From Myotis daubentonii (Eukaryota; Chordata; Mammalia; Chiroptera; Vespertilionidae), in assembly GCF_963259705.1 (NCBI RefSeq), contig NC_081842.1, positions 37,289,796-37,353,795 of the forward strand: a stretch of DNA of 64,000 nucleotides, in the 5' to 3' direction. The notes below the pieces were generated by a model, which worked only from the letters and a program-made list of their open reading frames with translations, searched no databases and was not told the origin of the DNA. The position numbers and the translations under genes were made by a program. Below are positions 21,806 through 32,512 of this stretch, piece after piece; the stretch's first letter is position 1, and each line of letters starts with the position of its first letter.

Positions 21806-23039
21806 TAGTATATAAAAATCAAAGTTCAGAAGAGAGCCAGATGTATGCCACTTTAAGCCACATGCTTTCCAATTACACCACCTCAACTTATGAAGTATCT
21901 TTTAAGTATATATACTTAAAGCACCAATATAGCTTAACATTATCTGTGTACATCAGAAGAAATATTTAAAAAGCTGTATGAGATTCTGTTAATTGGTGGT
22001 GGCTTACACAATGAAGTAGTGTGAAACCAGCTGTATTCCAGAATACCTGCAATATATCCCTGTCTTATTTGGTAAAATCTCAATAATTATTCACCACCCA
22101 AAAGTAACAGAAGTTTTCTTACTAGATACAGTACTCTCTTGTCATAAACACTGCTAAAAATAATTTATTCCAAGTTGATTCAGATGAATAACAGTGTGAG
22201 GGAATTTCAGGAATAAATTAAATACAGTTATAACAAATTAAAAGTTTTAAGACTATTCAATTGGCCTGGCAGTGTTAAAAACTACTTCCAAGATGTTCCC
22301 AGCTATCACCCTTCTTTTTCAGTCAAGACTTCTCTAACTCTGAATCATGCATGTTACTTTTCACTCCCAGACCACATTCTCACCTCTTTGGTTTCTCCAG
22401 AGCCAAATGACTAATTTTAGCACCACTCTAAGCTTTTGCAGAAAGCTGCTGTAGCCATAGTCATTTCCCTCACCTACTCAGACAAGGTTCTACATATTTC
22501 TATATTTTTTTTTTTATTTTCTATGTAGATCTCTCTAGCTCTCATTCATAGAGTTTCCTCAGAGTTTAACATCCCAATTACTTTGCTCTTAATTAGCCCT
22601 AACTGAACTTATTGCTTCCATCTCCCTCTGTTCTTTTTCCATTTTCCATACAGCTTTCCTAAAAATCTCTATGGCTCCTGTTCCTTACAATTCCTGCTCT
22701 CACATTTCTATTCAGCTGACACTACCCTGAAAGAACAACACTGCTTGAAGACTGGTTTGAAACCAGGATGTGTATCATCATTATGTTTTATGGATCCAGA
22801 GAAAACTAAACTGCCCTGTGCAGTACCTCGTATTTAATTAAGGGCAGGTCAAGATGTAATACAATAGAGTGATTATTCACCAACCAAGAATTCATCTTAC
22901 CTAGAATTTTTTTTAAAAGTAGGTCAAAAATATTTTAGAGAGCATATAAGAATGAATAGTGAAATATGAAGTAGATAAAAATTTAAAACTAATGCATAAC
23001 ACAAATAAGAACAGAAGAGTAAATGAAAGTAGTAATAAA
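21806..23039. other. Unclassified DNA, no gene seen
   Basis: Long stretch without recognisable repeat termini or coding signal. Confidence 0.4.
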
Positions 23040-24235
23040 GCTAGTGCTTTATTATTTTAACAAAAACACTTGTTAAAATCATAAGCTTTCCCAAAGATAA
23101 TATACAAATGGCCAATAAGCACATAAAAATCTCATTAGGTATTAGGAAACTGCAAATCAAAACCACAGTGACATAGCATACATCACACCCATTAGGATGA
23201 CTATTATCAAACAAATAGAAAATAAATCTGTGCAACAAAGTACACAATCAACAGAGTAAAAAGGCATCCTAAGTAATGGAAGAAAATATTTGCATAGTAT
23301 TTTTCCAATAAGAAATTAATATCCATGATAGATAATATCCTACAACTCAACAAGAAAAAAAATTGATCTTCAGATGGCCAAAGGATTTGAATAGATATTT
23401 CTTCAAATAAGATATACAAATGACCAACAATAACATAAAAATATATTCAATAACACTAATCATTAGGGAAATGCAAATCAGAACCTCATATCCCTTACAA
23501 TGGCTATTACAAAAAAAAAAAAAAAAAGGAAAGAAATGGGGGGCGGGGGGCCGGTAATAGCAGCACTATTCTCCACAAAAAGATGAAAATTATTCAAGTA
23601 TTTATCAGCAAATTACTGGATGAAAAAAATGTGATGTATACATACAAGGGACTATTATTCAGCCAGATAAAGTAAAATTCCATCCAGCAAGTGTTGTTCA
23701 GTGGTTGAACGTCAACCTATGAACCAGGTCACAGTTCAATTCCAGTCAGGACACATGCCTGGGTTGCAGACTCGATCCCTAATAGTGGGTGTGCAGGAGG
23801 CAGCTGATCAATGATTCTCTCTCTTGAATGATGTTTCTATCTCTCTTCCCCTCTCCTTTCCTCTCTGAAATTAATAAAAATATTTTTTAAAAGAAATAAA
23901 ATTATTTCCCACTGGTGGTCAAAGACATTAATTTCCAGTTAGAAGATAAGTAAGTTTTGGGAATGTAACACACAACATATGAATATATTTAACAATACCG
24001 TATTGAACAACACTGTTCAAATTATTGTATATTTGAAGGCTTCTAAGAAAGTAAATTTTAAAAGTTCTCATCACACACAAAAAATTTGTAACATGTGAGG
24101 TACTGTTAACAAAACATACTGTAGTAATCATTTCACAATATATACAGCTATCCAACCACCATGTTGTGCACCTTTACTTATACAATATTCTACTGTCAAT
24201 TATATCTCAATAAAATTGGGGGAAATTTTTTAATG
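23040..24235 (+). repeat. L1 ORF2 3' end and 3' UTR remnant
   Basis: 'caaatggccaataagcacataaaa', 'ggaaactgcaaatcaaaaccac', 'cctacaactcaacaa' and 'gggactattattcagcc' follow the end of L1 ORF2; 23,900-24,235 is an L1MA-like 3' UTR ending 'atatctcaataaaattgg'. Decayed; a Ves SINE sits at about 23,672-23,892 and a poly-A/G stretch at 23,511-23,550. Confidence 0.7.
23672..23892 (+). mobile_element. Ves SINE (diverged)
   Basis: Ves head ('gttcagtggttgaacgtcaacc'), body with 'gtgcaggaggcagctgatcaatg', pyrimidine tail and A-rich end. Target duplication unclear (perhaps 'taaaatt'). Confidence 0.85.
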
Positions 24236-24429
24236 AAATTAAATTCCAATATATGCTACAACATTTAAGATGAACCTTGAGGATGTTATACTTGGTTAAA
24301 TAAATCAGGCACAAAAGAACAAATATTCTATGATCCCCTTTAGATGAGGTACCTACAATAGGCAAATTCATAAAGACAAAGTTTACCAGGTGCTGTGGGC
24401 AGAAGGGAGTGAGGCGTTATTGTTTAATG

Positions 24430-24957
24430 CAGTGATTTTCAACCAGTGTGCTGCAAGAATTTTTAAAACATGTAATACCTGATTATATAGTCAGAGGCAC
24501 TGACCTCTTTTCCCTTAGATTGTAAAATTTAAAAGTGACAACAGCCAACCCAATAACCTTCAGTGTTTTTGTGTGTGTTTGTTTTTAATCCTCACTGAGG
24601 TTATTTTCCCATTGATTTTTAGAGAGAGTGGGAGAGGGAAAGACAGAGAGAAATATCACTGTGAGAGAAACGCACATATTGGTTGTCTCTTACAGTAGCC
24701 CGGACGAGGGCCTGAGCTGGGGAACAGCCTGCAACTGAGGTACATGCCCTTAACGGGAATCAAACCTGGGACCCTTCAGTCCGCAGGCCTGCGCTCTACC
24801 CACTAAGCCAAACCAGCTAGGGCAACCTTCAGTGTTAATGAATCAAAATTATACCTACTTTTTGTCAGATCCGCAAAAAATATATATTTTAGAGTACTGC
24901 AAAATTTTAGTAGATTGTGTGCGCCACAAGATGGGAAAGGTTGAAAAATCGCTGCTG
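24430..24957 (+). mobile_element. Young non-autonomous hAT with nested SINE
   Basis: Starts CAGTGATTTTCAACC and ends GGTTGAAAAATCGCTGCTG; perfect 8-bp duplication GTTTAATG at 24,422-24,429 and 24,958-24,965. A Ves SINE (24,568-24,823) splits it. No transposase. Confidence 0.85.
24568..24823 (-). mobile_element. Ves SINE nested in hAT
   Basis: Minus-strand Ves SINE with the longer 'atcctcactgagg' tail variant, flanked by a perfect 13-bp duplication AACCTTCAGTGTT (24,555-24,567; 24,824-24,836). Confidence 0.93.
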
Positions 24958-25130
24958 GTTTAATGGGTACAGAGTTTCTGCTTGGGATAATAAAAAAGTT
25001 CTGGAAAGGAATACTGATGGTGGTTCACAACACTGTGAATGTACTTAATGCCATTGAATTGTACACTTAAAATTGATTAAAATGGTCAATTTTATAGTCT
25101 GTATATTTTTACCACGCAAAAGTAATTTTT

Positions 25131-25559
25131 ATCAGAAAATTAAAACTAAAAATAATGAACCTAAATCTACCTAAAGATTCAAAGAAAAAGACTTCACATC
25201 AATTACTGTTCCTAAAACCACAAAGATATTTCTATTATAAACCCACCAGAAAAGGACATTGATATATAATGAACAGCATCTTCTATAATATACAAGTCTT
25301 ATACAATATGCCCTTAATATACATAAGTAGTATATCAAGACCTTCATAACATCTCTGAATTCATCTATAAGCCCACAGTTTCTAACTAAGCCACTGAAGA
25401 ACCAACCCTGGAGTGCTCGAGTGAACTCACAAGGGCAGCAAAAAGTATTTTAAATTTAGGAGAAAACAGTGATACCCAACATCTATCAGAAACCGCAAGT
25501 ATTCTGTACACTTTATATTATTTTTAAAAGGAGTCAGGCATTTTTTTAAAAACAAAGAA
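25131..25559. other. AT-rich DNA, no gene seen
   Basis: Nothing recognised. Confidence 0.4.
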
Positions 25560-25561
25560 TA

Positions 25562-26816
25562 CTAGGTGTACCAGTTAATAATGCGGATTTTTTTCAATAG
25601 ATGGAGTTACACATATGTTGATATATATGCAATTTGATATGTATACTATGTTGTTGTATTGACAGCAAGCTTCAAAACTCAATATGTCAAATTTTCTGAA
25701 GGTGTTAACATCATAGATATTTTTACGCTTAAAAATGTCGAATTTTTTGCCAAGAAAGAGCATTTGTGGGAAGTTTTAATTCATTACTTTATTTTGAAGA
25801 AAAAGTTATCATATACTTTGGGAAGCTTATGGTGAACATGCACCATCTCAAGATACTTGTGAATGCTGGTTAAAACGCTTTAAAAGTGATTTCGATGTGA
25901 AAGACAAAGAACGTCCAGGTCAACCGAAAAACTTTGAAGACCAACAATTACAAGTGTTATTGGAAGAAGATGCGTGTCAAACTCAAAAACAACTTGCAGA
26001 AACATTAAACGTTGCTCAGCAAACAATTGTCGATCATTTACAATCAACGGAAAATATTTTAAAGGAAGGAAAATGGGTGCCACATCAACTGAACGAAAGA
26101 CAAATGGAAAACCGAAAAGTCATCAGTAAAATGTTGCTTCAACTACATGAAAGTCTTTTTTGCATCGAATTGTAACTGGCGATGAAAAGTGGATTTGAGA
26201 ATCCCAAATGCGCAAAATCATGGATTGATCCGGGTCAACCATCAACATTGACTGCAAGGCCAAATCGCTTCGGAAAGAAGACAATGCTCTGCATTTGGTG
26301 GGATCAGGAATATGTGGTGTATTATGAGCTTCTAAAACCAGGTGAAATCATTAATACTGATCGCTACCAACAATAAATAATCAATTTGAATCATGCTTTG
26401 ATCGTGAAACGACCAGAATGTGCCAGAAGACACGGCAAAGTAATTTTGTTTCACGATGACACACCATCACACACTTCAAAACAAGTTAGAGACATGTTAA
26501 AAGATCTTGCCTGGGAAGTTATTAACCCACCCGCTGTATTCACCAGACCTTGCTCCTTCAGATTACCACTTGTTCCAATCGATGGCACACTTACTTTCTG
26601 AGCAGCACTTCAAAATGTACGAAGAAGTGGAAAATCGGGTCTCTGAATGGTTTGCCTCAAAACAAGAAAAGTTCTATTGGGAAGGTATCCACAAATTACC
26701 TAAAGATGGGGGAAATGTGTAGCTAGCAATGGGCATAAAGCACTTTTGATGTTTCTCTTGAAATTATCATGTTTTCTTTGATTACAAAATCCACTATTAA
26801 TAACCAGTACACCTAG
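25562..26816 (+). mobile_element. Full-length mariner element (inactivated)
   Basis: A 1,255-bp element, the normal size for mariner, between TA dinucleotides (25,560-25,561; 26,817-26,818). Inverted ends CTAGGTGTACCAGTTA and, on the other side, TAACCAGTACACCTAG. It encloses a broken mariner transposase gene. Confidence 0.9.
25765..26722 (+). pseudogene. Mariner (DD34D-type) transposase, frameshifted
   Basis: The enzyme would cut and paste the element at TA sites. Visible pieces in order: a helix-turn-helix half with QKQLAETLNVAQQTIVDHL in the 25,897-26,175 frame; the TGDEKW block at about 26,178, in a different frame and with a stop soon after it; ENPKCAKSWIDPGQPS; WWDQEYVVYYELLKPGE; HDDTPSHT at about 26,452; and YSPDLAPSDYH at about 26,530, reached only after another frame change. 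The three catalytic Asp positions (TGDEKW, HDD, SDYH) are still recognisable. At least two frameshifts and several stops separate them, so it cannot make a working enzyme. Confidence 0.9.
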
Positions 26817-27100
26817 TAAAAAGCCACTGTAATCTGTGTGACAATAACAAACAGTCAAAAACATATGTTTAACTGAAGTTGCTGAAGGAGGGGGAAATCT
26901 TAATTTTTTAAAACTTCTATTGAAGTATAATTATACAAATCTAAAAAGCTAAACAAAACCCAAGCAAAATAAACAGAATATTACACAAGTATAAACACAC
27001 CATAATCAAATTGATGAAAATCAGTGGTAGAGAGAATCCATAAAAGCAGCCAGATTTTTTTCAAAAATTTAAATACATAGAAACAACAACAACAAAAAAG

Positions 27101-27272
27101 ATAGCCCAGATGGTATGGCTCAGTGGTTGAACATTGGCCTATGGTCACAGTTCCATTCCAGGGCACATGCCCAGATTGCAGGAGGCGGCCAAACAATGAT
27201 TCTCTCTCATGATTGATATTTCTATCTCTCCCTCTCCCTTCCTCTCTGAAACCAATAAAAGTATTTTTTTAA
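27101..27272 (+). mobile_element. Ves SINE (internally deleted)
   Basis: Head 'gatggtatggctcagtggttgaac', body 'ccagattgcaggaggcggcc', tail 'ctctccctctcccttcctctctg'. Lacks the segment between the B-box and 'ggaggc'. Target duplication not clear. Confidence 0.8.
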
Positions 27273-27670
27273 ATCTATAGCTTTCTCAGAGATAATGCAA
27301 GGAAGAAGATATGGAAAGTCGTTTTAAAATACTCAAATATAAAGGTGACAAAACAGAATTCTATATCCAGTGAAAATATCCTTTAAAAAATAAAAGTGAA
27401 AAAGACTTTATCAGACGAACTAAAGTTGTTAGAAATCTTACCAACAGAATAGTACAAATGTTGAAGTTCTTAGGCAGAAAGAAAACAACACAAACAGGTA
27501 AAAACTTTCATCTCAGAAGAACGAAAAGCAGCAGAGATACAATATACAAAATTCATATAAAATTAGGTATAAAAGAGTTGCAGTCGTCACATTAGTATGA
27601 AACATGTTACTTTTGTGACAAGAACTAAGGAACATTTCATAATGAGAAAATGGCTAATCCATCTATACTA

Positions 27671-28209
27671 TCTAATAAAAGAGAAACATGGTAATTGGCG
27701 TACGACCGCTACCATTCCCATTGGCTAATCAGGGTGATATGCAAATTAACTGCCAGCCAAGATGGCGTCTGGCAGCCAGGTAGCTTAAACTGAACATGAG
27801 GCTTGCTTGCTTCAGTGCCGGAGGAAACCAACGTTCCCCGCCTGCCTTGCCGGCCTCTGAGCTTGCAGTTTGAAACATTGTAACAAATATAGAAGCTAAA
27901 CAAAACCCCAGAAACCAGCTTTCAGCGAGCTGGGATCTCAGAGCTGGAGTTGATACAGAGTTTCGATTATAGAACCTAAACAAACCAGATACCTGCTTTC
28001 AGCAGCTGAGGCCTCAGAGCTGGAGCAAGGCTAAAGCTGGCCCAGAATAAAAGAAAAAAAGGAGCAGTTGGGAGCTTCAGTCCCAGCCTGAAAACAGCCC
28101 TCAGCCCCTCACCCAGACTGGCCAGGCACCCCAGTGGGGACCCCCACCCTGATCCAGGACACCCTTCAGGGCAAACCAGCCGGCCCCCACCCATGCACCA
28201 GGCCTCTTT
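27671..28209 (+). mobile_element. Helitron 1 of a four-unit array
   Basis: Starts TCTAATAAAAGAGAAACATG after host A at 27,670; ends 'catgcaccaggcctct' followed by a decayed CTAG. It contains an internal duplication of a roughly 65-bp unit with 'cctcagagctggag' (27,875-28,025). Same family as 18,636-19,238. The promoter-like motif cluster near its 5' end is listed separately. Confidence 0.85.
27694..27767 (+). promoter_or_regulatory. CCAAT, octamer and YY1-type motif cluster in Helitron
   Basis: Inverted CCAAT boxes ATTGG at 27,694 and 27,720, POU octamer ATGCAAAT at 27,739-27,746 and the YY1-type CCAAGATGGCG at 27,757-27,767. The related Helitron at 18,636-19,238 keeps the same three motifs (19,132-19,174, minus strand). 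Promoter activity is inferred. Confidence 0.4.
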
Positions 28210-29072
28210 TCTATATAGTAAAAGGGTAATATGCCTCCCAGCACCGGGATCAGCGGAGCCGCGAGGCCTCCCAGCAGCGGGATCAGCGTGACAGGGGGCA
28301 GTGCCCAAACCCCCTGCTCGCCCTGGGGCTCTGTGTGTGACAGGGGGCGGGGCCACAACCTCCCTATCCGTCCTGCTCTGTTCATGACAGGGGAAGGCGC
28401 CCCAACCCCCTGATCAGCCCTGCTCTATGCCTGATAGGGGGGAGCTCCCCAACCCCCTGATCGCCCTACAGCTCTGTGTGTGACAGGGTGCGCCCCAACC
28501 CCCCCCCCATGGGCCCTGCTCTGTGTGTGATGGGGTAGAGCCATAACCTCCCCATCAGCCCTGCCCTGAGTGTGACAGTGGCAGCACCCCAACCCTCTGA
28601 TCAGCCCTGCTCTGTGCATGACATGGGGTAGCTCCCCTACCCCCTGATTGGCCCTGCTCTGTGCGTGACAGGGGGCAGTGCCCCAACCCCCTGATCGATC
28701 CTGCTCTGTGCGTGACAGGGGGCGGCGCCGCAACCTCCCCATCGACCCTGCCTTGAGTGTGACAGGGGGCGGTGCCCCAACCCCCCAATTGGCCCTACCC
28801 TGAGCGTGACTGAGGGTGGCATCACAACCTCCCAATCCGCACTGCTCTGTGTATGACAGGGGGCGGCGCCCCAACTCCCCAATCGGCCCTGCTCTGAGCC
28901 CAACCAGGGACTGCACCTAGGGATTAGGCCTGCCCTCTGCCACCCGGGAGCAGGCCTAAGCCAGCAGGTCGTTATCTCCCGAGGGGTCCCAGACTGCAAG
29001 GGGGCACAGGCCGGGCTGAGGGACCCCCCCCACCCCCCCGAGTGCACAAATTTTTGTCCACCGGGCCTCTAG
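28210..29072 (+). mobile_element. Helitron 2 of the array, with minisatellite
   Basis: Starts TCTATATAGTAAAAGGGTAA directly after element 1 and ends CCACCGGGCCTCTAG at 29,072. Most of its interior is a 47-bp tandem repeat (28,288-28,905). Open frames through it on both strands follow the repeat and are not genes. Confidence 0.9.
28288..28905. repeat. 47-bp minisatellite, about 13 units, inside Helitron
   Basis: Units of the form 'gtgacagggggcagtgcccc' plus 'aaccccctgatc' plus 'cctgctctgtgc', about 47 bp, diverged from each other by several substitutions and small indels. Confidence 0.85.
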
Positions 29073-29766
29073 TCTATATATAAAGAGGTAATATGCTAAT
29101 TGGTCCTAACGGTGTCCCAGTCACAACCAGTCAACAGGCTGCAGTCTCACAGGAGCTGGTGGGCGAGGATGGTGGCAGGGACTTCTGCCCACAGCAGAGG
29201 AGCACACAGGCCTGCCCAGCACTAAGGTAATGCTGCCTCAAAGGCGGAGTCCACTCCCAAGGGAGGCATGCGCAGGCAGGAGCGGGTGGGCGGGGACGGG
29301 GGCAGGGACTTGTGCCATGGGAACATGAGGTTGCCGCTAGGGGCAGCCCCCCCAGCGGAGGCGTGCACAGGCCCACCACACCGCCCACCCAGAGGGGGGC
29401 GTCGGGACAGGGGCGGAGCCTCGGCAAAGAGCTCTCAGCACTCCTGTGCCGGGGTCTGAAGGCGCGGAGAAGGGAGAGCAGATGTGCAGTTAGGGGCATC
29501 AGGCCAGGAGGGGAGAGCAGATAGGCAGTTAGGGGGATCAGGCCAGGAGGGGAGAGCAGATGGGGGGATCAGGCCGGCAGGGGACAGCAGTTAGGGGGAA
29601 TCAGGCCAGGAGGGAAGAGCAGTTAGGAGCATCAGGCAGGCAGGCAGGTGAGCACTTAGGAGCCAGTGATTCTGGACTGCAAGAGGGATCCCAGATTGGG
29701 GAGGGTGCAGGCCAGGCTAAGGGACCCTCCCCCCGCCTGCACGAATTTTGTGCACCAGGCCTCTAG
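29073..29766 (+). mobile_element. Helitron 3 of the array
   Basis: Starts TCTATATATAAAGAGGTAAT immediately after CTAG of element 2 and ends GCACCAGGCCTCTAG at 29,766. About 29,480-29,655 is a short tandem repeat built on 'cagttagggggatcaggcc', like that in 46,167-46,634. Confidence 0.9.
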
Positions 29767-29961
29767 TATATATATAGAAGGCTAATATGCAAAGTGTACC
29801 CTTGGGAGTTTGATCACTCGCTATGATATGCACTGACCACCAGGGGGCGGCGCAGAACAAAGGAAGGCCCTTGCCGGCAGCCAGAAGACCCTGATCAGCC
29901 CTGATCACCGGCCAGTGAGGGGACCCTAACTGTGCACGCATTTTATGCACCAGGCCTCTAG
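29767..29961 (+). mobile_element. Helitron 4 of the array
   Basis: Starts TATATATATAGAAGGCTAAT right after CTAG of element 3 (the canonical TC is not kept) and ends GCACCAGGCCTCTAG at 29,961. Carries a perfect CTCF-type motif at 29,837-29,850. L1 sequence resumes after it. Confidence 0.88.
29837..29850 (+). promoter_or_regulatory. CTCF-type motif in Helitron
   Basis: CCACCAGGGGGCGG, a perfect match to the CTCF core CCASYAGRKGGCRS, preceded by CTGA. Occupancy unknown. Confidence 0.5.
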
Positions 29962-30143
29962 TTAAAAACATAAAAATCTTAAATGTGCGCTCCTAACAAC
30001 ATAACCTGGAAATATAAAACATGAAAGATTACAGAACTTAATGAAAAATAAATAAGTCACATTTAGAGCTGGTAACAGTCTTCTCTCTGTAAATGATAAA
30101 ACTAAATATAAAAATCATGAGAATATAGAATATCTGAACACTT

Positions 30144-30361
30144 TTTTTTAATATATTTTATTGATTTTTTACAGGGAGGAATGGAGAGAGATAGAGAGTT
30201 AGAAACATCGATGACAGAGAAACATCCATCAGCTGCCTCCTGCACATCTCCTACTGGGGATGTGCCTGCAACCCAGGTACATGCCCTTGACCGGAATCGA
30301 ACCGGGGACCTTTCAGTCCGCAGGCTGACGCTCTATCCACTGAGCCAAACCGGTTTCGGTA
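30144..30361 (-). mobile_element. Ves SINE
   Basis: Minus-strand Ves SINE with clear A and B boxes. A perfect duplication ATATCTGAACACTT flanks it (30,130-30,143; 30,363-30,376). Confidence 0.94.
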
Positions 30362-30410
30362 AATATCTGAACACTTAATCAACTTGATTCAAACAGACAT
30401 TTATAGGAAA

Positions 30411-30698
30411 CTAGTAGCCCTGTGCATGAATCCGTGCGCTAGTAGCTTTCTGCAGGGCCTGGCCACTCCGCGCCCGCTGCCCAGAGGCTCTCCACGGCCC
30501 AGAGGCCCATTCGCATCCAGGCACGGAACGCTTGCCTCGGCGACAAAGCAAGCATTCCGCCAGGCCACTCACACTGCCCGCTCTCAGCGGCCACCTCCCC
30601 CGGAATGGGGGACTCCGGTGGGGCTGAGAGGACTGGGCACCACCATCTTTGTGAGAGAGCGATGGTTAATTTGCATATCACCCTTTTATTAGATAGGA
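30411..30698 (-). mobile_element. HeliBat-type Helitron
   Basis: 3' CTAG at 30,411-30,414 next to host A; minus-strand 5' end TCCTATCTAATAAAAGGG at 30,698. Interior is GC-rich and its open frames are compositional. Confidence 0.88.
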
Positions 30699-32512
30699 TA
30701 CCATCCATCAAAACAAAGTACAAACAGGACATCACCACAGCCGTCCACAGGCAGAACTATTAAAGAAATATAAATCTAAAAGTTGCAACAGAGTATTTTC
30801 TCTGACCACAAAGAAAAGACATGTACAGAGTTCTTAAATATTTGCAAATCAGACAACACATACCTAACATTGGCAAAGGGTCAAAAAAATCGCAAGGAAT
30901 ACTAGAAATCATTTGTAATTGAAAAATAAAATGAGCTTATCTTTTTATTTGGGGATGCAGCTGAAACAGCACTTAAAGGGAAATTTATGGTCCTAAATGG
31001 TCTATATTACAAAAGAACTGGTGTTTGATACTACTAATATAAGCTTCAGAAACTAGAAAAAACAATAATTACATTTAGTAAATGGAAGGAAATTAAGTGG
31101 AAATCAATGCAATCAAAAATGGACACAAAATAGAGGAAAATAGTGACATAAAAGTCTGTCTTTGAATTACCAAAATGACTCAAGAAGAGAAATGCCCTAT
31201 GTCTATAAAGAAACTTGATGTTATTAAGAACCTTCCCTCAAAGAAAACTCCAGGCACAGATGACTTATCTGGTGAAGTGCATCAAACATTTGCAGAAAAG
31301 AATACCAAACCTATACAAATAGGAAAGGGAAAAAAAGGCAAACATTTCTCAACTATTTTCTGAAATCAGCATTATCTCAATAACAAAGCCAGACAAAGAC
31401 AGGAGCAAAAAACAAAACTACAAATTAATGTCCCTCATGAAACAGATGGAAGAGTCTTTAGGATATTAGAAAATAAAACCAGTGATATATTTAAAAAATA
31501 GCACATTATGACTATGGAAGATAAGGATGATTTAACATTTGAAAATGTTAAATAATAAAGGAGAAAACACATATCTCATCATTTCAGTATACACCAGAAA
31601 AATGCTGACAAAATTCAACACCTATTCATAAGAAAAATTTCAGTAAAACAGGAATAGAAAACATCCACAATCTGATATTTATGAAAGGCCTGAAGCTAAC
31701 ACCACACTTGATGGTGAAATACAGTATGCTTTCCTGCTAAAAAGCAATGTGTCCTGCATCACCAACAACTATGCAACACTGAACTGGAGGCCCCAGCCAG
31801 TTGAAACAAAAGGCATGCAGATCAGAAAAAAAGAAAAATTGTCTTTATTCAGAGACATGACCACATACATACAAAGATCTTGAGAAATCTAATTCTACAA
31901 AAAACTAAGTTTTGACAAAAGTGTTAAAGTCATTCATTCATTTTCTACAGATGGTACTAATAGAACTAGTCACATAGGGGGAGGGGCTCATATGATATAC
32001 AAAATTAAAGTAATTTAATGTTTGATCACAAATCTAAATGTAAAAACTAAAACTCTAAACTTCTAAAATACAACCTAGGATAAATTTTCCTATGACACAA
32101 AAAGCACAATCACCAAATAAAACAAATACTGTAATCTAGACTTGATCAGAAGTTTAAAAACTTCTACCAAAAATAAACCTTGAAAAAAAAAAGGAAAAGC
32201 AAGCCATACACTGGAAAAAATATTCTATGTAATTCTGACAAAGAGATATTTAAAATATATAGTTACAACTGTAAAATATTTAAACAGTTCACAAAAGATA
32301 AATGAATGTCATCAACAAAAAGAAAATTAAAACACAAGGACACACTGCTACACATCCATTAAAATGGCTAAGATTAAGAATGGCTAAAAATTCTAAGGTG
32401 GAGAAACTGTTGGTGGGAATGTAAACTGATACAACTACTGTATTTGCTACGTAAGATAAAATATTCAGGTTCCGGGGATTAGACTATGGACATCTTTAAG
32501 GAGTCTTCATTC

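Larger units (their letters stand above)
24236..25130 (+). repeat. Second L1 3' end remnant, split by a hAT element
   Basis: 'gatgaaccttgaggatgttatac', 'caaatattctatgatccccttt' and, after the hAT insertion, 'ccattgaattgtacacttaaaa' are L1M 3' region blocks in order. Confidence 0.6.
26819..32470 (+). repeat. One old L1 copy, heavily interrupted
   Basis: Plus-strand L1 similarity runs from ORF1-like sequence at 27,280-27,560 through the ORF2 endonuclease part ('ttaaatgtgcgctcctaacaac', near 29,980), the RT part at 30,900-31,850 and the ORF2 end near 32,400 ('gttggtgggaatgtaaactga'). It is split by a Ves SINE, a four-unit Helitron array, another SINE and another Helitron, and the L1 phrase continues across each. 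No frame remains open; the 62-codon frame at 31,175 is a piece of RT-region sequence. Confidence 0.6.

Noticed and set aside
28288..28905. Regularly spaced repeats that could suggest a CRISPR array
   Set aside because: Units are contiguous and diverged, without unique spacers, in an animal genome.
28425..28916. 163-codon repetitive frame resembling a repeat protein
   Set aside because: Translation of the 47-bp minisatellite inside a Helitron; the unit is not a multiple of 3, so the protein repeat period is not stable.
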